Assembly: GCA_902788735.1 (NCBI GenBank)
Contig: CADALJ010000003.1
Location: forward strand, 1-40,049
Direction of reading: 5' to 3'
Length of the DNA: 40,049 nucleotides
Source of the DNA: an uncultured Erysipelotrichaceae bacterium
Lineage (GTDB): Bacteria; Bacillota_I; Bacilli_A; RF39; UBA660
Part shown: positions 22,628 through 31,820 of the stretch, in pieces
Layout of the letters: each line of letters begins with the position of its first letter
How positions within the stretch are numbered: position 1 is the stretch's first letter
Program-made: the position numbers and the translations under genes
Notes under the pieces: model-generated
Told to the model about the DNA's origin: nothing
The model's database searches: none
Seen by the model: the letters and a program-made list of their open reading frames with translations, nothing else

Positions 22628-24676
22628 ATGAGAAGACTAAATAAGAGAAGAAAATTTGATAATTATAATAGGATAATTAATAATAGGTTTATTAGTTTTT
22701 TTGTTGTGTTTATTATTCTATTTTCTTTAGTATTTATGGGACTTATTAATATGATGATTATTAATAAACCTATATATGATGAGTCATTATCTTTACTTAC
22801 ATATTCTAAGGTATATGGTACTAGTACTCCTAGAGGTAGAATATATGATAGAAATTATAATTTGTTAGTAGATAATAAGTCTTTAAAAACTATTACATAT
22901 CAAAAGAAAAAAGGAACTACTAATTTAGAAATGATAGAGGTTGCTAGTAGACTTTCTCCTCATATAGATATAGATTACCATAGAATAAGTGATAGAAATA
23001 AGAGAGAATACTATTATGCTAAGAATAAGGAAAAATGTGATAAGTTAGTTACAAAAGATGAAATAGAAAAAGTAAAACAGAGGAAGATGACTACTAGAGA
23101 GTTAGAAGAGTTAAAATTAAAAAGAATTAAGGATAAAGATTTAGAGTTTAGTGAAGAAGAATTAAAAATAGCTTATTTATTTTATTTAATGAATAAAGGT
23201 TACACTTATGAAGAAAAGATAATAAAAAGTGATGTTAGTGATAAAGAATATGCATATGTATCTGAGAATAATAGTTTATTAGATGGGTTTAATACTAAAC
23301 TTGATTGGGAAAGAGTTTATTTATATGGAGATACTTTTAAGAGTATGCTGGGGACTGTTTCTACTACTTCACAGGGAATTCCTTATGAAGAAAAGGATTA
23401 TTATTTAGAAAAAGGTTATAGTTTAAATGATAGAGTAGGATTAAGTTATATAGAGAAAGAATATGAAGAGTATTTGCATGGTGAAAAAGATGTTTACGAA
23501 ATGGTTAATTCATATGAGAAAAGATTAATAAAAGAAGGAACTCGCGGTAAAGATATAGTATTGACTATCGATATTAATTTACAAAGAGAAGTAGAAAGAA
23601 TAATAGGAGAACAAATGATTAGGGCTAAGAATGAACCTAATACTGAGTTTTATGATCATTCTAGTGTTATTATACAAGATCCTAGAAATGGTGAGATTTT
23701 AGCTATGGCATCTAAAAAATTAGTTAATGGAGAGATTAGAGATAATATTAATAGTGTTTTGATGCAACCAATTACTCCGGGAAGTGTAGTTAAAGGGGCT
23801 TCTATATTAGTTGGATATAATACAGGTGCTATTCATATTGGGGAATATATGCTTGATGAATGTGTAAAAGTAGCTGGAGTAGCTCCTAAGTGTTCTTCTG
23901 TTAATGATTTAGGAGTAATTAATGATATAACTGCTCTTGCAAAATCTAGTAATGTATATCAATTTAAAACAGCAATTAGAGTTAATGGACAAGAATATTT
24001 TAATGGAATGAAGCTTAATTTTAATCAGAATGCTTTTGATACTTATAGAAGAATGTACCATTCATTTGGTTTAGGAGTTAAGACTGAAATTGATTTACCT
24101 AGAGAAAGTAGTGGTTATTCATCTAAAGATAAGGCAGCTGGTAATTTACTTGACTTTGTTATGGGACAATATGAAACATATACTCCAATTCAATTATCTC
24201 AATATATCTCTACTATAGCTAATGGTGGAGATAGAATTGCACCTCATTTACTAAAAGAAGTTCATTCTAGTAGTGAAATAGATGATATTGGAAAACTAGA
24301 GTATACTGTAGAAAAAAGAGTATTAAATAAGGTTGATACAAAAGAAGAATATATGAATCGTGTTAAGGAAGGTTTTGATGCTGTTATGGACTGGGGTTAT
24401 GGTGTTGGCTATATGGATAGTTCTTTTAGAGCAGCTGGAAAAACTGGTACTAGTCAAAGTTTTATTGATACTAATAATGATGGTAAGATTGATACTGAGA
24501 CAATTACTAGTTCATTTATAGGCTATTTACCAAGAGAAAATCCTAAAATGAGTATAGTAGTAACATCTCCTGATTCATCTCATCCAAACTCAAATATTAA
24601 TTATGCATCACTTGTTACTTATAGAATTACTGGAGAAGTAGCAAGAAAATACGTAGAAATGTATGGACTTGATTAA
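22628..24676 (+). CDS. class B penicillin-binding protein (transpeptidase)
   Basis: 682 aa peptidoglycan transpeptidase of the PBP2/FtsI group. One N-terminal membrane helix (about 24-47), a non-catalytic dimerisation part starting TSTPRGRIYDRNYNLLVDN with a charged insert (about 120-190), then the transpeptidase domain with the three signature motifs: S386-x-x-K389 (GSVVK), S440-S-N442 and K605-T-G607. The catalytic serine is S386. The group (elongation or division or spore PBP) cannot be assigned. No clear Shine-Dalgarno is seen; GTGAT is 11 nt before the ATG, and in-frame ATT codons between them are possible alternative starts. Confidence 0.92.
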   Translation: MRRLNKRRKFDNYNRIINNRFISFFVVFIILFSLVFMGLINMMIINKPIYDESLSLLTYSKVYGTSTPRGRIYDRNYNLLVDNKSLKTITYQKKKGTTNLEMIEVASRLSPHIDIDYHRISDRNKREYYYAKNKEKCDKLVTKDEIEKVKQRKMTTRELEELKLKRIKDKDLEFSEEELKIAYLFYLMNKGYTYEEKIIKSDVSDKEYAYVSENNSLLDGFNTKLDWERVYLYGDTFKSMLGTVSTTSQGIPYEEKDYYLEKGYSLNDRVGLSYIEKEYEEYLHGEKDVYEMVNSYEKRLIKEGTRGKDIVLTIDINLQREVERIIGEQMIRAKNEPNTEFYDHSSVIIQDPRNGEILAMASKKLVNGEIRDNINSVLMQPITPGSVVKGASILVGYNTGAIHIGEYMLDECVKVAGVAPKCSSVNDLGVINDITALAKSSNVYQFKTAIRVNGQEYFNGMKLNFNQNAFDTYRRMYHSFGLGVKTEIDLPRESSGYSSKDKAAGNLLDFVMGQYETYTPIQLSQYISTIANGGDRIAPHLLKEVHSSSEIDDIGKLEYTVEKRVLNKVDTKEEYMNRVKEGFDAVMDWGYGVGYMDSSFRAAGKTGTSQSFIDTNNDGKIDTETITSSFIGYLPRENPKMSIVVTSPDSSHPNSNINYASLVTYRITGEVARKYVEMYGLD

Positions 24677-24714
24677 TTTTTTGTGTATAATAGATAACTA
24701 ATAGGAGGTTCGTT

Positions 24715-25440
24715 ATGGAAACAATAGAATTATATAGAGAAAATAAAGAATATGAAGAATTAAAAATAGATTTTGGAACTGATTTAGAGGATGCAGTAGA
24801 CGAATTATTATATTTAAAAAAACAAGGAAAAAAAGCTTTTTGTGAATTTAATGGAGTTGTTTTAGATTCTGAAACTGTAACAATGGATTCTGCATTTCTA
24901 ATGATTACAGGACGTACAAAGGCGGAAATTGATTTAATAAATGAGAGAAAAAAAGAAGAAAAAAAATTATTAGATGCCATAGACAAAATACCTGAACAGA
25001 TAAAAAAAGGAAGAAATTTAATATATCCAAATCATTTTCAAGAATGGGTTAATGATGTAGCTATGGGTGCAATTGGTCCTAATAAGGGTACAGTTATAGA
25101 ATATGCATTAGAAATAATGGAAGCAATTGATTATAATATGGATATGAAAAATATAGTAGCTTTATATGATTCTCAAAAACATGAAAGTAATGAAAGTTGG
25201 AATAAGGAACTTGTTAAAACTTATGTTATGAAGTATTCAAAGAATGGATTTCCTTTTTATGAAGCTGTTCATGATGGATATTGGAATCTTGAAGAATGCA
25301 AAAAAATATATGATATAATAGTTGATAATGAGCAGTTTAATCATGAATCTTCTGAGAATGTTGATTTGGTTGATTCAAAAAGAAAAGTACTTACAAGAAT
25401 TAAAAGATTACAAAAACGAGAAGAGAAGAGTATTAATTAA
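24715..25440 (+). CDS. hypothetical protein (241 aa)
   Basis: Not recognised. A soluble acidic protein. The N-terminal 80 residues look alpha/beta (LEDAVDELLYLKKQGKKAFCEFNGVVLDS), a Lys/Glu helix follows (about 83-105), and the rest is helical (VIEYALEIMEAIDYNMDMKNIV), ending in a basic helix. Perfect ribosome site AGGAGG with the ATG at 24715; TATAAT (24686-24691) 23 nt upstream is the likely -10. It is a single-gene unit closed by a strong terminator, between a PBP gene and rpmG. No motif points to a function. Confidence 0.75.
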   Translation: METIELYRENKEYEELKIDFGTDLEDAVDELLYLKKQGKKAFCEFNGVVLDSETVTMDSAFLMITGRTKAEIDLINERKKEEKKLLDAIDKIPEQIKKGRNLIYPNHFQEWVNDVAMGAIGPNKGTVIEYALEIMEAIDYNMDMKNIVALYDSQKHESNESWNKELVKTYVMKYSKNGFPFYEAVHDGYWNLEECKKIYDIIVDNEQFNHESSENVDLVDSKRKVLTRIKRLQKREEKSIN

Positions 25441-25441
25441 T

Positions 25442-25471
25442 AAGCAATTATATATGTATAATTGCTTTTTT
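25442..25471 (+). terminator. intrinsic terminator
   Basis: 11-bp stem AAGCAATTATA / TATAATTGCTT (25442-25452 with 25457-25467), TATG loop, T run. Confidence 0.9.
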
Positions 25472-25484
25472 GATTAAAAAAACA

Positions 25485-25512
25485 TTGCAAAATATGAAAT
25501 ATTTGGTATAAT
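25485..25512 (+). promoter_or_regulatory. promoter of rpmG
   Basis: TTGCAA (25485-25490), 16-nt spacer, TATAAT (25507-25512) with TGG extension. Confidence 0.8.
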
Positions 25513-25541
25513 ACATGTAGGCGTTTAAGGAGGGAAAGAAA

Positions 25542-25706
25542 ATGGCTAAAGTAGGAAATAGACAATATAAAACTCTTGTATGTAGTGAATGTAAAGAAGA
25601 AAACTATAGAGAAGAAAAAAATGTAAAGAATACAACTGATCGTCTTGAAATGAATAAATACTGTCCTAGATGTAGAAAACACACAGTACATAAGGAAAAG
25701 AAATAA
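25542..25706 (+). CDS. rpmG: 50S ribosomal protein L33
   Basis: 54 aa, a small gene read directly from the sequence: it starts [14 protein letters not shown] and ends TVHKEKK. It has the zinc-ribbon form of L33, with cysteine pairs C14/C17 (CSEC) and C41/C44 (CPRC), and the typical [19 protein letters not shown] block. Ribosome site AGGAGGGAA, strong promoter. The minus-strand frame that covers it is not a gene. It is alone in its transcript, closed by the hairpin at 25705. Confidence 0.95.
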   Translation: MAKVGNRQYKTLVCSECKEENYREEKNVKNTTDRLEMNKYCPRCRKHTVHKEKK

Positions 25707-25728
25707 AATAAGTTTTAACTTATTTTTT
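25705..25728 (+). terminator. terminator of rpmG
   Basis: AAAATAAGT / ACTTATTTT with T run (25705-25713, 25718-25726). Confidence 0.75.
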
Positions 25729-25745
25729 AATTTAGGAGTGATAAT

Positions 25746-26303
25746 ATGATAAGTACAAATGATTTAAAAAATGGTATTACTATTGAATATGAAGGAAATA
25801 TTTATGTAGTAATGGAAACACAACATGTTAAACCTGGTAAAGGTGCAGCTATCGTTAAAGCTAAACTTAAAAATTTAAGAACTGGAGCTATTTTTGAACA
25901 AACTTTTAATGCTGGTGTTAAAGTAGCTACTGCTAGAATTGAAAAACAATTAATGCAATATTTATATAATATGAGTGATATATATTATTTCATGAATATG
26001 GATACTTATGATCAATTAGAGATTCCTGCTAGTAAGATTGGTAATCAAGCTAAGTTATTAAAAGAAAACTTAGAAGTTTATATTACTAGTTATGAAGGAG
26101 AAATCTTAGGAATTGATTTACCAGATAAGGTTGAGTTAGTAATTACTCATACTGAACCAGCTGTTAAAGGTAACACTACAAATAATGCTTTGAAAGATGC
26201 TGAATGTGAAACTGGTTTAATGGTAAGAGTTCCATTATTTATTGAAGAAGGAGAAACTATCATTGTTTCTACTATTGATGGTAAATATGTATCAAGAGCA
26301 TAG
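25746..26303 (+). CDS. efp: translation elongation factor P
   Basis: 185 aa, three beta-barrel domains. It helps ribosomes stalled at polyproline stretches. The tip of domain I reads HVKPGKGAA, with lysine at position 32, the residue modified in Bacillus EF-P. The domain II/III boundary region has the family block GNTTNNALKDAECETGLMVR, and the protein ends TIIVSTIDGKYVSRA. No modification enzyme is in the window. The start ATG follows AGGAGTGATAAT. Closed by a hairpin at 26313. Confidence 0.97.
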   Translation: MISTNDLKNGITIEYEGNIYVVMETQHVKPGKGAAIVKAKLKNLRTGAIFEQTFNAGVKVATARIEKQLMQYLYNMSDIYYFMNMDTYDQLEIPASKIGNQAKLLKENLEVYITSYEGEILGIDLPDKVELVITHTEPAVKGNTTNNALKDAECETGLMVRVPLFIEEGETIIVSTIDGKYVSRA

Positions 26304-26312
26304 GTAATAATT

Positions 26313-26342
26313 AAAGAGCACAGGCTTAGGCTCTTTTTTTTT
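26313..26342 (+). terminator. terminator of efp
   Basis: AAAGAGC / GCTCTTT (26313-26319 with 26330-26336) and a run of nine T. Confidence 0.85.
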
Positions 26343-26353
26343 GCTTATTATTT

Positions 26354-26378
26354 TGTTATAATTTTTATAGGTGATAAG
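26354..26378 (+). promoter_or_regulatory. short-leader promoter/SD module of glycosyltransferase
   Basis: TGT-TATAAT (-10 at 26357-26362), TTTTAT, AGGTGATAAG, ATG. The likely first transcribed base is the A of AGGTGA. Confidence 0.65.
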
Positions 26379-27527
26379 ATGAGAATAGGTTTATTTATTG
26401 ATACATTTTATCCTATGATAGATGGTGTAGTTACTGTAGTAGATAATTATGCTAGGATACTTAGTAAAAAGTGTGATGTAATAGTTTTTGCTCCTAATAC
26501 TGGTAAATATGATGATTCTAAGTTACCTTATAAAGTAGTAAGATGTAAATCTATTAAAGTACCAAAGCTTGATTATTCTCTACCTTTACCTAAAGTAGAT
26601 AGAAAATTTATAAAAAAATTAGAAGAATATAATTTAGATATAGTTCATATTCATTCTCCAGCTACTATAGGAATGTTAGGAGTAGAATATGCTAGAAAGA
26701 AAAATATTGCCTTATTTGGGACAATACATAGCCAGTTTTATAAAGATTTTTATAGGGCTACTAAAAGTAAATTACTTTCAAAAAAATTGACTAAACGTAC
26801 TATGAATTTATTTAGTAAGTGTGATGTTTGCTATACTGTTAATGAGGGTATGAAAAGTGTTGTAACTAATGAGTATCATTTTAAAAAAGAATTGAAATTA
26901 GCTCGTAATGCTACTGATTGGAAATTAGTAGAAGATATAGATAAATCTAAGAATAAAATTAAAGATTTATATAATATTGATGATGAAACTATATTTTTAT
27001 TTGTAGGTAGAATTAATAAATTAAAAAATATATTTTTAATAGTAGATGCTTTGAATTATATTAAAGATAAAGTTAATTTTAAAATGTTATTTGTTGGAGA
27101 TGGACAAGATAAATTAGAATTAAAGAAAAGAATAAAAGAGTATCATTTAGAAGATAGAATAATTTTATGTGGTAAATGTAGTAATCGTGATTTATTAAGA
27201 GATTATTATGCTAGTAGTGATTTATTTTTATTTCCATCTTTATATGATGCATCTAGTGTAGTTCAAGTTGAGGCAGCTTCACAAATGTGTCCGGGTTTAT
27301 TTATTAATGGTAGTGCTACTTCTTCTAGTATAATTGATAAGCATAATGGTTATTTAAGTGATAATGATTATAAATCTTATGGTAATAAGATTATTGATAT
27401 TATCAGTAATAAAAAAGAATTAAATAGTGTAAGAAAAAATGCTTATAAAGAAATATATTGTACATGGGATAGTGAAGTAGAAAAAGTATATGAAGAGTAT
27501 CTTAGGTTATTAAATAAAAAGAAATAG
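26379..27527 (+). CDS. GT4-family glycosyltransferase, probably a diacylglycerol glucosyltransferase
   Basis: 382 aa, GT-B fold. N-terminal domain opens with RIGLFIDTFYPMIDGVVT, the usual start of enzymes that add glucose to diacylglycerol, and has DIVHIHSPATIG; the C-terminal domain has FVGRINKLKNI, MLFVGDGQDK and IILCGKC. The conserved E-x7-E nucleotide-sugar motif appears as D-x7-E (YDASSVVQVEAA), a conservative change. No signal peptide or helix, so it would act on the inner membrane face in glycolipid or polymer-anchor synthesis. Substrate assignment is inference. Confidence 0.82.
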   Translation: MRIGLFIDTFYPMIDGVVTVVDNYARILSKKCDVIVFAPNTGKYDDSKLPYKVVRCKSIKVPKLDYSLPLPKVDRKFIKKLEEYNLDIVHIHSPATIGMLGVEYARKKNIALFGTIHSQFYKDFYRATKSKLLSKKLTKRTMNLFSKCDVCYTVNEGMKSVVTNEYHFKKELKLARNATDWKLVEDIDKSKNKIKDLYNIDDETIFLFVGRINKLKNIFLIVDALNYIKDKVNFKMLFVGDGQDKLELKKRIKEYHLEDRIILCGKCSNRDLLRDYYASSDLFLFPSLYDASSVVQVEAASQMCPGLFINGSATSSSIIDKHNGYLSDNDYKSYGNKIIDIISNKKELNSVRKNAYKEIYCTWDSEVEKVYEEYLRLLNKKK

Positions 27528-27539
27528 TGTTTAATTGTG

Positions 27540-27565
27540 ACAAGTAAATAGTTTAATATACTTGT
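27540..27565. repeat. inverted repeat upstream of ftsK
   Basis: ACAAGTA (27540-27546) and TACTTGT (27559-27565), 7-bp arms with a 12-nt centre, 18 nt before TATAAT (27583-27588). Possible operator. Confidence 0.45.
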
Positions 27566-27613
27566 AAATTAAATAAATGTAGTATAATAATACTAGAAAG
27601 ATTGGTGAAATAG

Positions 27614-29866
27614 ATGGCTAAAAGAAAAAGAAGACGTACTAAAAAAACAAAGATTACTATATCTATTGAAATATATGCGTTAATATTAAGTGTATTAGCT
27701 ATTTTTGGTGTATGTAAGTTAGGACCAGTTGGAAGATTAATTGCATCATTTGGATTATTTGTTTCTGGTTCAGTATATATGGCATTTTTAGTTTTATTAT
27801 TTATAATAGGTATCTATGCATTTTGGAAAAGAGATTGGCCAGAATTTTTCTCTACTAAATGGTTAGGTTTTTATATATTTGTGATAGGACTATTAACATT
27901 AATGCATTGGAAATTTGTATCATTAAATGATGCTAATAGTAGTTTAATATTTAAAGAGACAATAAATGAATTAATAAAAGGTTTTAATAGTTTGATGGCA
28001 ACAGGAACAATAGGAGAAAATATATCAGTAGGTGGAGGACTTATTGGTGGAATATTCTCTATTGTATTTGCTAAGTGTTTTTCATTTACAGGAATGCAAA
28101 TAACTTCAGTTATATTTATGGTAGTTGGTTTCTGTATGTTTACGGGATTCTCTATAGTTGATTTCTTAAAGGATAGAGTAGAATACGTAAAAGAAAATGC
28201 TTTAAAACATGAAGATAAAGATAAAGTACAAGAAGTAGAAGAAGAGAATAAACTATTTAATAAACAAGTTAAAATTAGTAATGGTAATGAAAACGAGGAA
28301 GATAATAAGAAAGAGATTAGTCCTGATGATTTGAAGAAGGGACCTATAAAAGAAGAAACTCCTCAAGAAGAAGTTCATACTAGTAATTCAGTAAATCCTT
28401 CTTATAAATTACCTTCACTTGATATTTTAAATAAACCAAAAAATAAGAATAATGAAACTGATAATACTGCGATAGAGGGTAATATTTCTAAATTAGAAAA
28501 TGTATTAAAGAGTTTTGGAGTTATCGCAAAAGTAGTAGAAGTTCATGTGGGACCTACTGTTTCTCAATATGAACTTGAGATAGCTAGTGGAACTCGTGTT
28601 AATAAAATAACTACATTATCAAGAGAAATAGCTTTAGCTTTATCTAAGAAAGATGTTAGAATTGAAGCACCTATTCCAGGTAAGAGTACAGTAGGAATTG
28701 AGTTTGCTAATGATGATCCACAAGCTGTTAGTTTCTATGAAATAATGGATAGTAAAGTAATGAAATCATCTCCTGATAAAACATTAATGGTTCCACTTGG
28801 TAAATCTATTATGGGAGATATTGGAGTTTGTGAAATTAATAAAATGCCACATATGTTAATAGCTGGTACTACAGGAAGTGGTAAATCAGTTTGCGTTAAT
28901 GGTATTATTTGTTCAATATTAATGAGAGCTAAACCTGACGAAGTTCGCCTTGCTATGGTCGATCCTAAAGTAGTTGAATTATCTTGTTATAATGGAATAC
29001 CTCATCTAGTGTGTCCAGTGGTAAGTGATCCTAAAGAAGCATCTATTTTATTAAAGAAAATGGTTAATGAAATGGAGAAGAGATACCATATGTTTGCTAA
29101 TACTGGTACTAAACAAATTGAAGGTTATAATGAATATGTTAGACGTCATAATAAAACTCATCCTGAAGAAGAATTAGAAAAAATGCCATATATTGTAATT
29201 ATTATAGATGAGTTAAGTGACTTAATGATGGTGGCTGCTAAGGAAGTGGAGGATTCAATTTTAAGAATTACTCAAAAAGCTCGTGCTGCTGGAATACATT
29301 TAATAGTTGCTACACAACGTCCTTCTACTGAAGTAATTACTGGTTTAATTAAAGCAAATATTCCTTCTAGAATATCTTTTGCAGTAGGTAGTGGAATTGA
29401 CTCTAGAACTATTTTAGACCAAACGGGTGCTGAAAAACTTCTTGGTAAAGGTGATATGTTATATTTACCAATTGGAATGAATTCACCTATACGTATTCAA
29501 GGAAGTTATATTCATGATAATGAAATTGAAAGAATTATTAATTTTGTTAAGAATCAACAAGAAGCAGTGTATGATTCTACATTCACTAATTTAGAAGAAG
29601 AAAAGCATGAAGATACTGAAGAAAAGATGACTGCAGCTGAAGCTAGAGAAGCAAGTGATGATGAGTTATATAATGAAATAGTTGATTTTGTAGTTAAGAG
29701 TGGCAAAGCAAGCGCTTCACTATTACAAAGAAAGTTTAGAATTGGATATAATAAAGCTGCTACTATGATAGATGAATTAGAAGAAAATGGTATTATTGGT
29801 CCTGCTACTGGTAATTCTAAACCTCGTGAAGTATTAGTTAAATATAGTGAAAATAAAGATGAATAA
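27614..29866 (+). CDS. ftsK: DNA translocase FtsK/SpoIIIE
   Basis: 750 aa. Basic leader, about four membrane helices (to residue 190), a charged linker (190-290), then the hexameric ATPase motor with alpha/beta domains: Walker A GTTGSGKS (418-425), Walker B IVIIIDE (D532), VATQRPSTEVITGLIKAN and SGIDSRTILDQTGAEKLLG; the C-terminal gamma winged-helix (about 680-745) that reads orienting DNA sites is present. It pumps chromosome ends through the septum. With a SigK gene nearby it might serve in sporulation too, but FtsK and SpoIIIE cannot be separated by sequence alone. TATAAT at 27583-27588 is the likely -10; ATG follows GGTGAAAT. Confidence 0.93.
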   Translation: MAKRKRRRTKKTKITISIEIYALILSVLAIFGVCKLGPVGRLIASFGLFVSGSVYMAFLVLLFIIGIYAFWKRDWPEFFSTKWLGFYIFVIGLLTLMHWKFVSLNDANSSLIFKETINELIKGFNSLMATGTIGENISVGGGLIGGIFSIVFAKCFSFTGMQITSVIFMVVGFCMFTGFSIVDFLKDRVEYVKENALKHEDKDKVQEVEEENKLFNKQVKISNGNENEEDNKKEISPDDLKKGPIKEETPQEEVHTSNSVNPSYKLPSLDILNKPKNKNNETDNTAIEGNISKLENVLKSFGVIAKVVEVHVGPTVSQYELEIASGTRVNKITTLSREIALALSKKDVRIEAPIPGKSTVGIEFANDDPQAVSFYEIMDSKVMKSSPDKTLMVPLGKSIMGDIGVCEINKMPHMLIAGTTGSGKSVCVNGIICSILMRAKPDEVRLAMVDPKVVELSCYNGIPHLVCPVVSDPKEASILLKKMVNEMEKRYHMFANTGTKQIEGYNEYVRRHNKTHPEEELEKMPYIVIIIDELSDLMMVAAKEVEDSILRITQKARAAGIHLIVATQRPSTEVITGLIKANIPSRISFAVGSGIDSRTILDQTGAEKLLGKGDMLYLPIGMNSPIRIQGSYIHDNEIERIINFVKNQQEAVYDSTFTNLEEEKHEDTEEKMTAAEAREASDDELYNEIVDFVVKSGKASASLLQRKFRIGYNKAATMIDELEENGIIGPATGNSKPREVLVKYSENKDE

Positions 29867-29895
29867 AAAAAGAACTTTTAAAAGTTCTTTTTTTT
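29865..29895. terminator. bidirectional terminator, ftsK/arginase
   Basis: Near-palindrome with arms AGAACTT/AAGTTCT extended by A and T runs (29865-29894); serves both convergent genes. Confidence 0.88.
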
Positions 29896-30799
29896 AATAT
29901 AATTGTTTAGTTTCAAATTTCTTTTTCTTTTCTACTGCATTTATAATTTGTGCTAATATATTTAAAGCAATTTGTTCTGTTTTTCTATCAACGTCTCTTA
30001 ATGGATTAAATTCTACTAAATCAAATGATACTATATCTTTCATATGATTTATTAAATACTCATTTATTTTCATTGCTTCTTCTTCATTTATTCCATCGAA
30101 TTCAGGAATAGATACGCCTGGTGCTACATCTGGATCTATTACATCTAAATCATAACTTATGTGTATTCCTTTTGTCTTATATCCAGCTATTTTAAACGCT
30201 TCATCCATTACAGCATCTATTCCTTTTTCTTTTATATCTTCTGTAGAGAATACTGTAACTCCAGCATATCTTAGATTATCTTTTTCTTTTTCATCTATGC
30301 TTCTTGCTCCAACTACTACTGTACGTGATGGTTGAACTATTTTACCATTATGGTATGTTCTTAATTCATTACATTTATAACCTGTTACTGCAGCTAATGG
30401 AAGTCCATGAATATTACCTGTTACAGTTGATTCGAAAGTATTATAATCTGTATGAGCATCTATCCAAATAATTCCAATATCAACATTTACTTTAGCGCTG
30501 GCTAGTACTGAAGCTATTGCGGCTGAATGGTCTCCTCCTAACATAATAGGAAAGTATTCTTCTTTTATTTTATCTACCATGTTTTTATATAAATTAGAAT
30601 TAAATTTTTCTATTTCATATTCATTTTTTCTTCTATCTGAAAGATTTCTACTCTTAATAATATCTTTATCACGTTCAAATAAAACGGATTCGCCTTTATA
30701 AAATGATTTTAAATCATTCATTAATTGTACTGGTCCTAGTTGGGCTCCATCAATGTGAACACCTAAATCTGTACCAGCTCCAAATATCATTGGTCTCAT
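29894..30799 (-). CDS. arginase-family hydrolase
   Basis: 301 aa, ureohydrolase fold. Two-manganese site motifs are complete: GGDHS (near 95), IDAHTDYN (near 120), NIHGLPLA, HISYDLDVIDPDVAPG (near 220) and the final FDLVEFNP. Arginase converts arginine to ornithine and urea; the family also contains agmatinase and formimidoglutamase, and the sequence order (GAGTDLGVHIDGAQLGP opening) best fits arginase. It is on the minus strand, convergent with ftsK, with promoter TTGATA-N17-TAGAAT on its upstream side. No ornithine or urea-use genes are in the window. Confidence 0.85.
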   Translation of the reverse strand: MRPMIFGAGTDLGVHIDGAQLGPVQLMNDLKSFYKGESVLFERDKDIIKSRNLSDRRKNEYEIEKFNSNLYKNMVDKIKEEYFPIMLGGDHSAAIASVLASAKVNVDIGIIWIDAHTDYNTFESTVTGNIHGLPLAAVTGYKCNELRTYHNGKIVQPSRTVVVGARSIDEKEKDNLRYAGVTVFSTEDIKEKGIDAVMDEAFKIAGYKTKGIHISYDLDVIDPDVAPGVSIPEFDGINEEEAMKINEYLINHMKDIVSFDLVEFNPLRDVDRKTEQIALNILAQIINAVEKKKKFETKQLY

Positions 30800-30815
30800 T
30801 ATATCACCCTATATA

Positions 30816-30844
30816 ATTCTATCTTAAATTTTATTTTATATCAA
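30816..30844 (-). promoter_or_regulatory. promoter of arginase gene
   Basis: On the minus strand: TTGATA (30844-30839), 17-nt spacer, TAGAAT (30821-30816), then 16 nt to the ATG with GGGTGAT between. Confidence 0.65.
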
Positions 30845-30942
30845 GAGAGAGAGTATAATATTTTACGTTTTGTTTTACATATAATGTGTTTATTTTTTTA
30901 TAGAAATTAAAAAGTACTGTATAATTATATTGAGGGATAAAT

Positions 30943-31758
30943 ATGAGTAAATGGATAAATTTAAAAGATAAAGATGGAAGTATTCATAGAATAGCAGTAC
31001 TTGGGGCTGATGTGACTCATAATGGGGAAGTAGTAATAAGTTATAATGATTATACTGATGGTATACATCCTGGATATGCAGAATTAATAAAAGTTGATGG
31101 TGTATATTATAATAATTATAATAAGCGTGAATGGAATTATTATGCGACAAAATTTAATGATTTTAATAGTCAAGTAAGTAATTCTATAGTTGATTCATTA
31201 CCAGAAGATGTGGATTTATATATTGGTAAAAAGAAAAAAGAAAAGAAAGAACCAAATAAACATTTAAATATTAATAATACAACAGCCTATTTCTTAACAG
31301 TAATTATATATGCTAATCGTGGTGATGATTTATATGTATACGATGGATATAGTAATTTACCACCTATCTATTTTACTAGAAGAATGGTTAATAATGATTC
31401 TTTAGAAGAAGTATATAAGAAAAAGAATATAAATGTAGCAGATAGTGATGAATTAATGGAAAAGATTAATAGTAGTTTAAAAGAAAAAATGCATATATCT
31501 AATATGCCTGAAGACTGTAAATATGAGGTTTCTTCAGGAAATAAGTATTATGTTAATTTTAGTTCTTGTGATGATGAAGATATCTTTTTGCATGTAGCAT
31601 TAGCTGATGAGATAAAACTAGATACTGCTTTAGGAATAAAGAGTGGGGTATATGATGATAATTTATCTTCTGCTCTACATCAAGAAATACCATTTGAAAT
31701 TACTTCTAATCATGAAGTTATAAGATATAGTAATAATACTAATAAACATGTAATTTAA
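30943..31758 (+). CDS. hypothetical protein (271 aa)
   Basis: Not recognised. Soluble; the first 90 residues look beta-rich with several Gly/Asp turns (HRIAVLGADVTHNGEVVISY, YAELIKVDGVYYNN), then a Lys-rich linker (KKKKEKKEP, near 95-104), then a second part with AYFLTVIIYANRGDDLYVYD and a C-terminal stretch IFLHVALADEIKLDTALG. No signal peptide or membrane segment. Start ATG with GAGGGATA; TATAAT (30920-30925) 17 nt before the ATG. Single-gene unit between arginase and murE. Confidence 0.72.
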   Translation: MSKWINLKDKDGSIHRIAVLGADVTHNGEVVISYNDYTDGIHPGYAELIKVDGVYYNNYNKREWNYYATKFNDFNSQVSNSIVDSLPEDVDLYIGKKKKEKKEPNKHLNINNTTAYFLTVIIYANRGDDLYVYDGYSNLPPIYFTRRMVNNDSLEEVYKKKNINVADSDELMEKINSSLKEKMHISNMPEDCKYEVSSGNKYYVNFSSCDDEDIFLHVALADEIKLDTALGIKSGVYDDNLSSALHQEIPFEITSNHEVIRYSNNTNKHVI

Positions 31759-31765
31759 TAAATAT

Positions 31766-31794
31766 AAGATAACTTTATGCAAGTTATCTTTTTT
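31766..31794 (+). terminator. intrinsic terminator
   Basis: AAGATAACTT / AAGTTATCTT (31766-31775 with 31781-31790), 5-nt loop, T run. Its T tract runs into the next promoter. Confidence 0.88.
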
Positions 31795-31795
31795 A

Positions 31796-31820
31796 TGGTA
31801 TAATTTTTATAGGTGATTAT
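31796..31820 (+). promoter_or_regulatory. short-leader promoter/SD module of murE
   Basis: TGG-TATAAT (-10 at 31799-31804), TTTTAT, AGGTGATTAT, ATG. Almost identical to the modules at 21427 and 26357. Confidence 0.65.

Noticed and set aside
25437-25691. Minus-strand open frame of 84 codons
   Set aside because: It overlaps rpmG, whose 54-aa product is unmistakable L33 with its own promoter and ribosome site.
27614-29866. Specific assignment as SpoIIIE
   Set aside because: Membrane part and motor fit both FtsK and SpoIIIE; the nearby SigK gene is not enough to choose.
30890-31150. Minus-strand frame rich in His, Tyr and Leu
   Set aside because: Such composition is typical of the antisense of A+T-rich coding DNA; it overlaps the start of the gene at 30943.
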